DNA of 34,705 nt. Source: Neelides folsomi. Lineage: Eukaryota > Arthropoda > Collembola > Neelipleona > Neelidae. The notes under the pieces are model-generated. The model was not told the origin of the DNA. It made no database searches and saw nothing but the letters and a program-made list of their open reading frames with translations. Where the stretch lies: contig JAQGBZ010000533.1 of the NCBI GenBank assembly GCA_034687125.1, positions 1 to 34,705 on the forward strand, read 5' to 3'. Below, one piece after another: positions 12,366-22,530 of this stretch (its first letter is position 1; each line of letters starts with the position of its first letter). A program made the translations under genes and the position numbers.

Positions 12366-13434
12366 TTTAATTACAATTTATTTAACTGATGTTTATTATG
12401 TAAGACAATTATTTAAATTTATTAAACCTATATTTTAAACGTATCATTAATTAATTTAAGTTATAATATTTATGTATATTGTTATCATTTTAACTAAAAT
12501 TTTAATTAACATATAATTATAACTAATCTAATCGGTTATTTATTTCTAATTACAATTACATATTTAATAATGCATGAGAGCTTATAATGAGAGCTTTTAA
12601 GTTTATTATCAAAATCTAACTTTAGAAAAATTTCATAATTGTAACATTTTAATTATAATTTAAATTTTAAGGTAATGTTAAATTTATTGTGCTTAATGAA
12701 AGAATATCTACAGATATTTTATGTGTATTATAATTTATAATGGAAATTGTGTAATGTAAAATCATATTTCGGGATTGGTTATAAGAACTTTAATATTAGT
12801 TAAAATGTAAAATATTTATCTGTGTCTGATTATATTATTTTCTATGTGAAGCACAATCTGAATCTCTAATTATGAATCTGATACCAAATGTATTAGATCT
12901 TTACAAATTAAAACATTGATCTTCATCTTTTAGCACAAATGGAGTAACTTTAAGTGTTCATTTTAAAGTATTCACATTCACATTATTCAGGGAATTACTG
13001 TACAAATGACGAGTATTTACAAAAATAAAATACGGGTTATATCAAAATAAAGAATGTTCAATTAATTTGATTTCATCAACGTCAAGGTTTAGACGAAAAC
13101 GAAAGGTTTTAATGTACAATTTAATGTACAACTTTTAATCATAAAATAAATTGCATAATTCATAAGTCAATTAAACCTAATCTATTTATAACATAATTCT
13201 TATTTTTACTGATTTATTAAATACGACTTTTATCGTTCAAATCAATTTTTTATTCTTTTTATTTTAGGTACTTAAATGAATAAAAATCACACAATTAGGG
13301 TAAATGAAGCTTTAATCTTTAATATTGGTATTATTATATGCGAGGTATTGTATCACATTATTTTATCATTACTTGTATGAAGGTAGCAATCATCAAATAA
13401 CTCATTGCACGCAATATCTGCTACGCTATATGTG
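12366..13434. other. Intergenic region after ACS1
   Basis: Extremely AT-rich sequence with an ATTAAA at about 12421 that may end ACS1. I see no coding exon, RNA gene or transposon end in it. Confidence 0.6.
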
Positions 13435-13663
13435 TTAACATTGCATTAAACCGCTTATTGTATTAAATGCCCCTGAGTCATCTGTTTCATCGTCTATAAC
13501 TTTAGAGTATTCTTCTTTCTTATATGGCTTTACATTTTGAGGGTCATTTCAAGTGGTTGTATCAAAACACATGAACTTAACATTACAATCGCCTTCATTC
13601 CACATGACACGGAGTTGAAGGAATAAAGAGAGTTATTAAACTTAACCATAGTGCTATTTTCAT
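13435..13663 (-). CDS. Candidate small secreted peptide gene (or pseudogene)
   Basis: On the minus strand an ATG at 13663 opens a textbook signal peptide (MKIALWLSLITLFIPSTPCH). Two readings are possible. In the first, a 76-nt intron (donor GTGGAA, weak; acceptor TGTAAAG) joins exon 13604-13663 to exon 13435-13527. This gives a 50-aa secreted peptide with two Cys, starting the mature part PYKKEEYSKVIDDETDD and ending ISGLMQC. In the second, the intron is really coding sequence: it reads WNEGDCNVKFMCFDTTT in another frame and then runs through a TGA into the same C-terminus. The locus would then be a pseudogene with one frameshift and one nonsense codon. It is divergent from ACS2, only 58 bp from its start codon, so a shared promoter region is likely. 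No family is recognised. Confidence 0.35.
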
Positions 13664-13721
13664 AATTTCACATCGTTTTCATATTTATTTTCCCAACGAG
13701 TTTTTTAATCCAATTAGCAAA

Positions 13722-16700
13722 ATGTTGAAAGTAAATAAAAGGATTCTGAGCGTCGCGAAAGAAAGGATTTTCATGTTGAAGATGTTGAAGTCAAGAGGAA
13801 TGAGTAGTGGAGGGAAAGAAGATCCAAAATTGTGGATCAGACCAGAAGCTCAAAATGTCACTGGATATGAAGGGAAAACGATAACTGAAGTTTTTTGGAA
13901 GGATTTGAACAAACATGAAAAATCTCCTGCAATCGTATTAAAATATTATTTAAAATTTTGTAATTAATTAATTAGACTAATTAAATAATTACAGAAATTA
14001 ATTATATAAATGTATTATTTGTATTAATAAATAATATTTTCATTTATTATTATTTTTCAGGAATGTGGAATTACAGGTAATGTATTTACTTCTAAGAATA
14101 TAAAAAGATAGACAAGACTATTATATTAAAACTAACATTAAAAATATTATTTTGATATGATCTTGTAAAGGAAGAAAATATAATCATGGACAAATTTACG
14201 CTTTGAGCTGTGCATTTGCAACATCATTACATCAAGCTGGGCTTCGAAGAGTAAATTAAACATTATTTTTAAAAATATTTGCTTTTGTCTAATTTTGAAA
14301 TCAATACTTGAAGGTTTTACAAAGGAATAATTTTTGGTTAAAAGGGTGACGTCGTCGGTATTTTACTTCCCAACATTCCGGAATTTGCAATCGTGACAAT
14401 GGGGATTTGGTTAGGTGGATTTATCATTTCTCCACTTAACCCAACTTATACTTCAGGTGAGTCAAATTTTGTATATTAAATTATATTATTACCTATAGTT
14501 AACTACAGTGGTCCCGGGGGGGGGGGTGTACTATCGTCCAGACTTAGGAAAGCGGTGTAGATATTCTGGGACTTCAAATCCTGGGACCGCCCCTGGTTAA
14601 CTATATAATATTGTTTGTGCTTAAATGGTAATTCTAGACACTTTAAAAATTATTGGATATTGATCGATAAAAATGTAATTTATTTATTTTGAAATATTTT
14701 GATCTTAGATGAAATCGGTTCACAATATAATTTAGCAGAAGCAAAGATTATTATCACAATTCCACAACTCGTTGAAACAATTAAAAAAGCGGCAGAAAGA
14801 ATTAAATCCTTCAAATCTATCATAGTTATTGGAGAAGCTCAAGAAGGATGTCACACGTTTTCTGAGATGGTTTGTACTTAATATATAAAAATTCAAAAAT
14901 CATACATTTTAAATTATTGTATTTATTCAAACAAGGAAAATTTTATTAAATAAAACAATTATTGTCCAGCTCAAAGTGAAGCCAAATGAAGAATTATTTC
15001 TAAAAGGATCTCAAATTGATGCAAAAGAAACAATTGCAGCTCTGCCATTTTCTTCTGGAACCACGGGAAATCCTAAAGGAGTTGCATTGAGTAAAATATT
15101 TTAAAATCAATGTCCTTTAACTTTAAATAATCTTTACGAAGATAAATATTGAAAAAATATATTACTATTAATTGTAAGTGTAAGTGTAAATATTTAAATT
15201 TTTCTATTTTGATAGCTCATACAAATATTACATCAAACTTACTTCAACAAATTCCATATGCTGCATCCACATGTAAAATTTTAAAATATATTAATATTTA
15301 AATTAAATTTTGTATGATATTCATACTATGTAGATGTACTTTTAATTAGGCAAAGACGGAGATCAGGAAGTACTTTTGGGTGTCCTGCCATTTTTTCGTA
15401 ATTAACTATATATTTTTTATAAATAATATTTTACCTATTACTATTATCATTAATATTATAATTACTAAATTACTATCAATTAATTACATATTAAATTTTT
15501 ATGTACGCAATTATTGTTTTTAGATATTTACGGATTGAATGTTGTTCTTGCATTAACTTTGTACAAAGGGTCGCATCTCATCACTCTCCCAAAATTTGAA
15601 CCTCCGTCTTTCATCCAAACACTCAAGAAATATAAGGTTTTTAACTCACAAGTCAGTTAGTAAGAAACTTCATTTTCTAACATGTTTATTGTTCTTATTA
15701 TATAGTTTACACGATTGCATCTAGTTCCTCCATTAGCTGCTTTCATAGCAAACTCACCTGATGTGAAAACAAAGGATTTATCCAGCGTTGGATCAATCAT
15801 GCTTGGAGGTGAAATTAAATAAAAACTTATTTAAGCTCATTAATAGAAATAAATAGAAATAACATTAAATAAGGATACATTAAATAACATTATGTAATGA
15901 AGTTATTAATTTTAATTTAGCGGCTCCAACTGGTCCAACAACTATAAAGAAGCTAATTGAGAAGGTTGAAAAAGAAGTTTTTATCCAGGAGGGATATGGA
16001 CTTACTGAGCTCTCACCTGGTAAGTAATGTTTATGTAAACATTATAAGGCAAGCATATTCGAAGTTTAAAGATTTCTCTATATTGTAATTAATGCAATTC
16101 TTATTTTAGTTAGTCACATGATTAGGCGTGAAACAGGAAATTCTAAAATTGGTACAATTGGAGCTCTTCTTCCCAACACTGAGGCCAAAGTGGTCGATTC
16201 TGATGGGAACACAATTGGAAGGAACAAATCAGGAGAACTTTGCTTCAGGGGCCCTCAAGTGAGAATGAAAAACTCAATCTCTCAAAATAATTATTTTGTT
16301 AATGTTTAGTTATTAATTTGGAAAATGGTAATAGGTGATGAAAGGATATTATAAAAATGAAGCTGCAACAAAAGAAACAATTGATGCAGATGGATGGTTT
16401 CATTCAGGCGATATTGGCTACTGTGATGATGATGTAAATGGATTAATATTATTAACTATTAAAAAATTTTTATTGATAAATTAATTTTTATTAATATTAT
16501 TAAAACGGTTTTAATACCTGTTTAATTTTAGGGCGACTTTTACATTGTGGATCGTCTGAAAGAGCTAATAAAAACCAAAGGACTACAAGTAAGTTCTATA
16601 TATTATTTTTATTGTGATCGTTATAAATTTTTAATTGTAATTGCAGGTTGCTCCATCAGAATTAGAAGACTTAATTCGGAAGATTGAAGGAGTTGCAGAT

Positions 16701-17349
16701 GTTGCGGTCATTGGAGTTCCAGATGAAAAAGCCGGTGAACTTCCACGAGCTTACATTGTCCGAAACAATGAGAATCTTACGAAAGAAAATATTAATGAGT
16801 TCTTAAATGATAAAATTGCTCCTCATAAAAAGCTCAAAGGTAACATAAGTTTTGTCTTTTAAATTATTAAAATAAATATAAAAAATTGTACGGCGTATAA
16901 TCTAGGCTTTGATACCAAGAGACTGAAAATATTGGGGCATCATGAACAATATAGTAGCTCGATCTATGAAATTATTTTGTAACTGTAAAATTAATATTAT
17001 AAATCCTCGCTCCTCTGCGTTAGATGGGAATGAAAAAAGTGCGATAATGCCCCAGATTATTTTTCAATTCGCTTAATTGGATTTTGCATTATTGCATAGC
17101 ATTTTTGAGTTTACTATTTAGTAAATTGAATTAACCCTTTAAGTAGTTAAGTTAAAAGTTAAAATAAAGTTAAATACAGTTAAATAGTTAAAATAAAAGG
17201 ATTGAAATAATAATGTTGAAATAAAACTTGTTTTAATAATTAATTTCAATCTTTTAGGTGGAATTGAATTTGTCGAGCTAATCCCCAAAGCCGCTTCAGG
17301 AAAAATTCTACGAAGAGAACTGAAGAAAAAATACGAGGAAAGAGCTTAA
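13722..17349 (+). CDS. 4-coumarate:CoA ligase/luciferase-like acyl-CoA synthetase 2 (ANL superfamily)
   Basis: Sixteen exons join in frame to about 570 aa: 13722-13934, 14061-14076, 14171-14250, 14345-14456, 14709-14869, 14970-15090, 15216-15272, 15350-15397, 15524-15636, 15706-15808, 15921-16019, 16110-16258, 16335-16433, 16532-16588, 16647-16839, 17258-17349. It is the tandem paralogue of the upstream synthetase. Both start with a 71-codon first exon ending at the same place, and the phosphate loop [10 protein letters not shown] falls at the same residues (222-231). Other motifs are intact: YGLTE (367-371), SGDIGY (from 448), [11 protein letters not shown], and [13 protein letters not shown] with catalytic Lys about 556. 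Exon 2 is a 16-nt microexon (ECGIT). The N-terminus is basic ([16 protein letters not shown]), and the C-terminus ends EERA with no peroxisomal signal. Intron 4 contains a hAT-like MITE. An AATAAA lies at 17571-17576. The substrate is unknown. Confidence 0.93.
14506..14595. mobile_element. 90-bp hAT-like MITE in an ACS2 intron
   Basis: The insert is bounded by an exact 8-bp direct duplication, GTTAACTA, at 14498-14505 and 14596-14603, the target-site size typical of hAT transposons. Its ends are imperfect inverted repeats: CAGTGGTCCC on the left and, on the opposite strand, CAGGGGCGGTCCCAGG on the right. A run of 11 G (14516-14526) stands out sharply from the AT-rich intron. It is too small to code for anything. 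It would be moved by a transposase supplied elsewhere. Confidence 0.75.
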
Positions 17350-18027
17350 ATTCACGATTGTGTTATTGTTATTAATATTTAAGCTAGAATATATTTAATT
17401 AATGTCAGCTTAATTTAGTTTTAAGTTTGATAAAATTATAATATTGATTCTTTTTAATTTACTCTATACTATACATATTTGTTCAATGTATGTTCTTACG
17501 AAAAATATTACTAAATACTTCTTTATTAATGAATGTATGAATGTGCATAGTACTTAATCTTTGTTAATGCAATAAAATTTGTGTATAAATCGTACTAGGT
17601 AATTAATATGAAAATGAGATTGTTAATTAATGTTGGATATTAAAATGAGGATTTCAATGTCACCCAGATGATTGTACTATTTCACCTGCGCCTATACATT
17701 TTTATCCAACCTTCGCCTGATGGAATTGTAACAATAAGAAATTATCCCGACAAATGTACAAGTATTCATTCCTCTAAATAAAACTTTTCACCCAACGACA
17801 ACTAATGACCTAAAAATTAATTCAGCATTCATCTTACATGCCCTTTCCATAATCATCTGAACATCTATGGCATAAAAAGGGTGAATAATAAAACGATAAT
17901 TCCAAAGAAAAGCTTTTCTTACGATTGTTCATTCATTCCGAACATAAAATCGCATCCAGTGGAGGGAATTTACATGAAAATAGTAATGAAATTCGTACTT
18001 ACATATTTTTGCAAATATTTTATTACA
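17350..18027. other. Intergenic region between ACS2 and the chitinase
   Basis: It holds the ACS2 3' UTR with AATAAA at 17571-17576 and the chitinase upstream region. I see no supported coding exon. The open frame at 17881-18066 runs through the chitinase promoter and is not credible. Confidence 0.6.
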
Positions 18028-18064
18028 TATAAAAACTCGCAAAAATTATTCATTTCTCTTCAGT
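18028..18064 (+). promoter_or_regulatory. Chitinase core promoter: TATA box plus arthropod-type initiator
   Basis: TATAAAAA starts at 18028, and TCAGT, the arthropod initiator consensus, lies at 18060-18064. The A of the initiator (18062) is 34 nt from the start of the TATA box, the expected spacing. This predicts a 5' leader of about 29 nt before the chitinase ATG. Confidence 0.65.
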
Positions 18065-18090
18065 AAGAAACAGACCAAATTTTTGGCATC

Positions 18091-20603
18091 ATGTTCGGAA
18101 AGACCATTTTAGCATTTTTAGTGTTAATTGTAAACTTTCATTTTTTTGCAATTTCAGAAGAAATTCACGATAATGAAATTGAAGGTAAATTAAATAAACT
18201 TAATATTGAGAGAACGTTTACAAACATTAAATGTGTATCAAACATCAAATGACATTAAATAAACAACTAAATATTTAATACAGCCTTTAATTGTACATTA
18301 ATTGTTATTAGGAGGTAAAAAGCTTGTTTGCTATTGGGGAACATGGGCTTACTATCGTCCAGATCAAGGGAAGTTTGAAGACTCACACATTGACCCTCAT
18401 TTGTGCACACATTTAATGTATGGATTTGTTGGACTTTCGCAAGAAGGAACAATTCGCTTTCTTGACCCGTATTTGGATTTGCCCGAAGATTGGGGAAGAG
18501 GTTTAACTTATTTAAAATTCTAAACTACAAATATCATTTTTACCACGAATGTGAATCTTGTGAAAATTAAATGTTATTTTCACTATGATAGGAATGGTGC
18601 AAAAGTTTACTAATTTGAAGAAGCAGAATCCAAAATTAAAAACGCTGTTAGCTATCGGGGGGTGGAATGAAGGTTCAGAGAAGTATAGTAAAATGGCAAG
18701 CACTCACGAGTCAAGACATAGATTTATCATGGACAGTATTCGTGTTTTGCAAAAGTACAATTTTGATGGTTTGGATCTTGATTGGGAATATCCAGCCCAC
18801 AGAGGAGGAAACAAAGAAACAGACAAAGTAAGGAAATTAATGAATAATTATAATGTGAATTAAATGTCTATTAAGTATGTTAACATTTAGCATTTAAATG
18901 TATATTAAGTAACATTTAGCATTAAGGCTTTGTTAATTTTAAAATTAATTAATTCTATTACAGCGAAATCATGCAACTCTCGTCCGAGAACTCAAAACTG
19001 AATATTCAAAGCATGGACTTTTACTTACAGCCGCTGTTTCTGCAGGCGAAGCAACAATTAAAAATGCTTATGATGTCTCGACAATTTCACAATACTTGGA
19101 CATTATTAATCTCATGGCTTATGATTTTCATGGAGTAATTTTGTAAAATTAATCTTTTTAATGAAACAGTTTTAATTCGCTTCTTTGTCCTTGTTGATTA
19201 TAATTTTTTATTATTTATTTCCTCAGGCATGGGAAACTTTCACTGGTCATCATTCTCCACTTGGCCTTAATCGTTTAGATACTTATGGAGAAAACAAAAC
19301 ATATAGCGCTGTAAGTTACACTTATATTCAATTAAATTCAATCTACACTTTATATTCAATCTGTACTTTAACCAATGATCATTATAGGTAAATATTAATT
19401 AATGTAAATATTACAGTATTAATATTAATTAGGAATATGCCGTTAAATATTGGTTGTCACAAGGAGCAACCAAAGATAAAATAGTTTTGGGCATGGGATC
19501 TTACGGTAGAGGATTTGTATTGAACAACCCGAAAGTTCATGGAGTTTATGCACCAGCGGATCAACCTTTGCCACAAGGGCCTTACACGAGAGAAAAGGGA
19601 TTCTGGGGATACAATGAGGTTTGAACGAGTGAAATTATTCAAATCAGTTACCAGTTGTTCACAATGGCTAAATGTCATCTGGATTCACAGATTTGCGACA
19701 AATTCCGCAGAGAGGGAAATCAATGGAAAATTGTTCGCGATCCTGATTATAAAGCACCTTATGCTTATAAGGAAAGTGAGAGATTGTGGATTGGATATGA
19801 CGACGTTGAAAGCATTGAGCTGAAGGTAAAAACATTTTGTTAAATCATATTCAAATACAAAAAATACAATACTTATTACTTATTATCGAATTGCGTAAAT
19901 TATTAATCGTGTAAATTTAGGCTCAATTCGCCAGAGATATGGGACTTGCAGGAGGTAATACAAATATACATATATATATATATAAATGTGTTACATAATA
20001 TAGTAGTTAAATATGGTATGTACAAAAAATGTATTTAAATTTGTTTTCGAGTTTAAATTTTAAATGTTAATTTAAATTTTAACAGGAATGATTTGGTCAT
20101 TGGAAACTGATGATTTCCGTGGTGTTTGTGGCGGCGGTAAATATCCGTTGATTAAAGCGGTTAAACGTGTGTTAAATGGAGGTGAACCAGTGACAAGTCA
20201 ACATGTGGAAGTTCCGACTTCAGAACCCGAATCAATGACACCGATAACTCCAGAACACGAACATTCAGGAGAAAATGTAATGAAAGCTGAATTAATTAAC
20301 TATGATCAACTAACCTACATTATTAGTTTATTAGCCTTATGATTCGTTATGATTATTATAAATTTTTATTTAAAGATGATTGAAACTACTCCTTCGCGAC
20401 CGCAGCCACCACCAACAGATGTGTGCAAAATGCCCGGATTTAATGAAAATAAAAATGGAGATTGTAAGACTTTCTATTACTGTACACAAATGGACGGAAC
20501 TTGGAAAGTCGACACTTTCCATTGTGCTGAAGGGACCGGGTTTGATCCAACGATTCAAGGATGTCAATATGAAGACCAAGTAGCAAATTGTAAAAAAAAT
20601 TAA
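18091..20603 (+). CDS. Secreted GH18 chitinase with C-terminal CBM14 domain
   Basis: Ten exons (18091-18184, 18312-18500, 18592-18827, 18964-19134, 19227-19310, 19433-19618, 19691-19825, 19921-19954, 20086-20276, 20376-20603) join to about 515 aa. A signal peptide (MFGKTILAFLVLIVNFHFFA) starts it. The GH18 barrel spans roughly 33-400, with KLVCYWGTWAYYRP, LLAIGGWNEGSEKYS, catalytic FDGLDLDWEYP (acid Glu about 160), MAYDFHGAWE, GFWGYNEIC and GMIWSLETDDF all intact. A Thr/Pro/Glu-rich linker leads to a six-Cys peritrophin-A/CBM14 domain (Cys 457, 470, 476, 490, 503, 512). It should be an active endochitinase acting in cuticle, peritrophic matrix or gut. The acceptor before ATT TGC (19691) was chosen because it restores the conserved NEIC and removes an in-frame TGA. 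Which insect-type chitinase group it belongs to is not settled. Confidence 0.95.
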
Positions 20604-20678
20604 AAGTGATATTTTTATATATGTATGATATGTAATAAGTTAATGAGTTTTAATGTTTCCTTTATCGAATGCAAATCG

Positions 20679-20690
20679 TTTATTAATAAA
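20679..20690. terminator. Back-to-back poly(A) signals of two convergent genes
   Basis: TTTATT immediately followed by AATAAA. Read on the plus strand, AATAAA (20685-20690) lies 82 nt past the chitinase stop. Read on the minus strand, AATAAA (20684-20679) lies 61 nt past the stop of the small secreted protein gene. The two 3' ends therefore probably overlap by a few tens of bases. Confidence 0.7.
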
Positions 20691-20744
20691 ATAATTGTAC
20701 AATAAAATATGAATTTCTGTATACAAAATTTTTCTATTTTCGAG

Positions 20745-21136
20745 TCAGCTTTGTCTGGCATTTTCTTCCTTTGGCATAAACGGATCAAACATGTGAGCCA
20801 AGCCGGCCAAAATTAAATTAATGAGAATTCTTTGTTGTTGAGTCTAAAAAACGAATAAATAGTTTATTAATTAATTATAATTAAATTAATAGTCAATATT
20901 GTTATACAAAATTCTAATATAAAAATATATTACGAACATTTTTAGTATTATAGGAATTAAATAATTAAAACTATAATATTTATTAATTTAAATAATTAAA
21001 GTTATTAAAGTTAATTTTTTAAAAATACCTTCGATTGTTCTGGAACTATTTGAGTATCTTTTGTTTTATCAACTGGAAGTGATAATGTCACATTTGTAAT
21101 AACAAGAATCAAAAAAGTAATATGGAGGAGATTCAT
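20745..21136 (-). CDS. Small secreted protein, 68 aa, unrecognised
   Basis: Two exons (21029-21136 and 20745-20843) with consensus splice sites join in phase 0 to 68 aa. The first 20 residues (MNLLHITFLILVITNVTLSL) form a clear signal peptide. The first exon then gives a short polar stretch (PVDKTKDTQIVPEQSK). The second exon encodes TQQQRILINLILAGLAHMF, an amphipathic or hydrophobic segment, and then DPFMPKEENARQS. There is no cysteine and no dibasic cleavage site. A TATAAAA lies upstream at 21235-21241, and the poly(A) signal abuts that of the convergent chitinase. The function is unknown. It could be a small secreted effector, a precursor peptide or a cuticle-associated factor. The signal peptide, splice sites and promoter together make a real gene likely. 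Confidence 0.7.
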
Positions 21137-21234
21137 CTTAAGTTAACTTATTTAGTATTTTTAAGCCTTTTAAAGTTAATGAATGTTGAGAGAGAACTCA
21201 AGGAAATATAAATTCGCATTGAACATTTTTTAGC

Positions 21235-21241
21235 TTTTATA
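21235..21241 (-). promoter_or_regulatory. TATA box of the small secreted protein gene
   Basis: CCATATAAAAGC on the minus strand, about 100 nt upstream of the ATG at 21136. No clear initiator was picked out, so the exact transcription start is open. Confidence 0.45.
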
Positions 21242-22530
21242 TGGATTTGGAAAGGGAAAGAAGAAATTAAAATACGAATTGTTTCATAGGCCTTGATTTT
21301 GATTCATTTTTGTTTGATTGATTTATTTATTCAAAGGTGAATAATGGAGTTGAACAAAAGAGACCATATGGACGATGGATCTATTCAGGGAATGTCTGTG
21401 GGCTTATTGTTGCCAATAATTGTGTACACACAATTTTAAACATCTTTTTTTCATCAAAATTTATTTGTAGGCAGAATTTGAATAGAATGTGCTAATGAGA
21501 ATAAAAAGTAAAAATATCAATATAATTGATATCTATTTTTAGCAATTGGATTCGCAGTATGGAATACATAAAGTGTTTTTCAAAAAGTCAATGTCTGGTC
21601 ATTTATATTCAATAAAAAGTGTGGAATTTGAGATTAATCAAATTTTTCTAATAAATTAAATAGTGATCCAGATATTGACTATTTTAATTACATCAAGTTA
21701 TATTTAGCAACTTTTACTATATTTTTATGCTCATTTACATATGAAATATTTTATTATGAAACTAAATTGAATTTTGTTGTCAACTATTATAAATTCATTT
21801 CTATTTTCATTTCATTACAAAGATGGTATTGTGCAATTCCATATTGGCAGTGCGAATGTTATGTGAAATCAACTCTTTCTATTTCAATACTTTCAATTAC
21901 ATTTGAAACGGTAAAGGCAATGGATAAATAAATTTTTATTAGAGACGTTTAACGTTTTAGTATAATTAAATCTGTCTATGAATTATCTATGCATTTTAAG
22001 TTAGACATTAAATATTTTTGCATAAGAAAAAGAAGAAAGATTCAAACATAACTCGCAAAAGCGAGTAATGGAAAGGAACATGAACAACCCTTTGAGAAAT
22101 AAATAATAAAATGATCTACAAATGTAGATTGACAAATATTAAAAGCGCATTTATTTAATTTATAGTTATTAATTTAATATCTTAAACATAAATTGGGATA
22201 AAAAATATTAATACGGTATGATATTTATATATAATATTATTTAGTAATATGCGTTAAAAGATTGAATTCCAATTTGCGTTAGTGAAAATTTTTAATCAAG
22301 CTAAAGATTGTAAATATAGAAATTTTTTAATTTGTTCTAAACCTAATTTTTATTTATAAGTATTAGATACTATTAAACTTTTAAAATTGAATGATATTTA
22401 AATGGTTATTATAGTACGAAAGATTGGTAAACATTTTTCTTTATAAATAGGAAATTGTAAAATATTAGGTAATCTACAGATATTTAAGGAATAATCTACT
22501 TGGTATATTATACGATTTTCAATTAAATTA
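21242..22530. other. Intergenic region before Rubicon's 3' end
   Basis: AT-rich sequence with no supported exon or RNA gene. It should contain the Rubicon 3' UTR; an AATAAA on the minus strand occurs near 22350. A small hairpin (CTCGCAAAAGCGAG) lies near 22051-22064. Confidence 0.55.

Noticed and set aside
19619..19690. In-frame TGA after GFWGYNE in the chitinase, which first looked like a nonsense codon, a recoded Cys, or a 36-nt intron
   Set aside because: An acceptor at 19690 (GGATTCACAG) gives a normal 72-nt intron and restores the conserved GYNEIC of GH18 chitinases.
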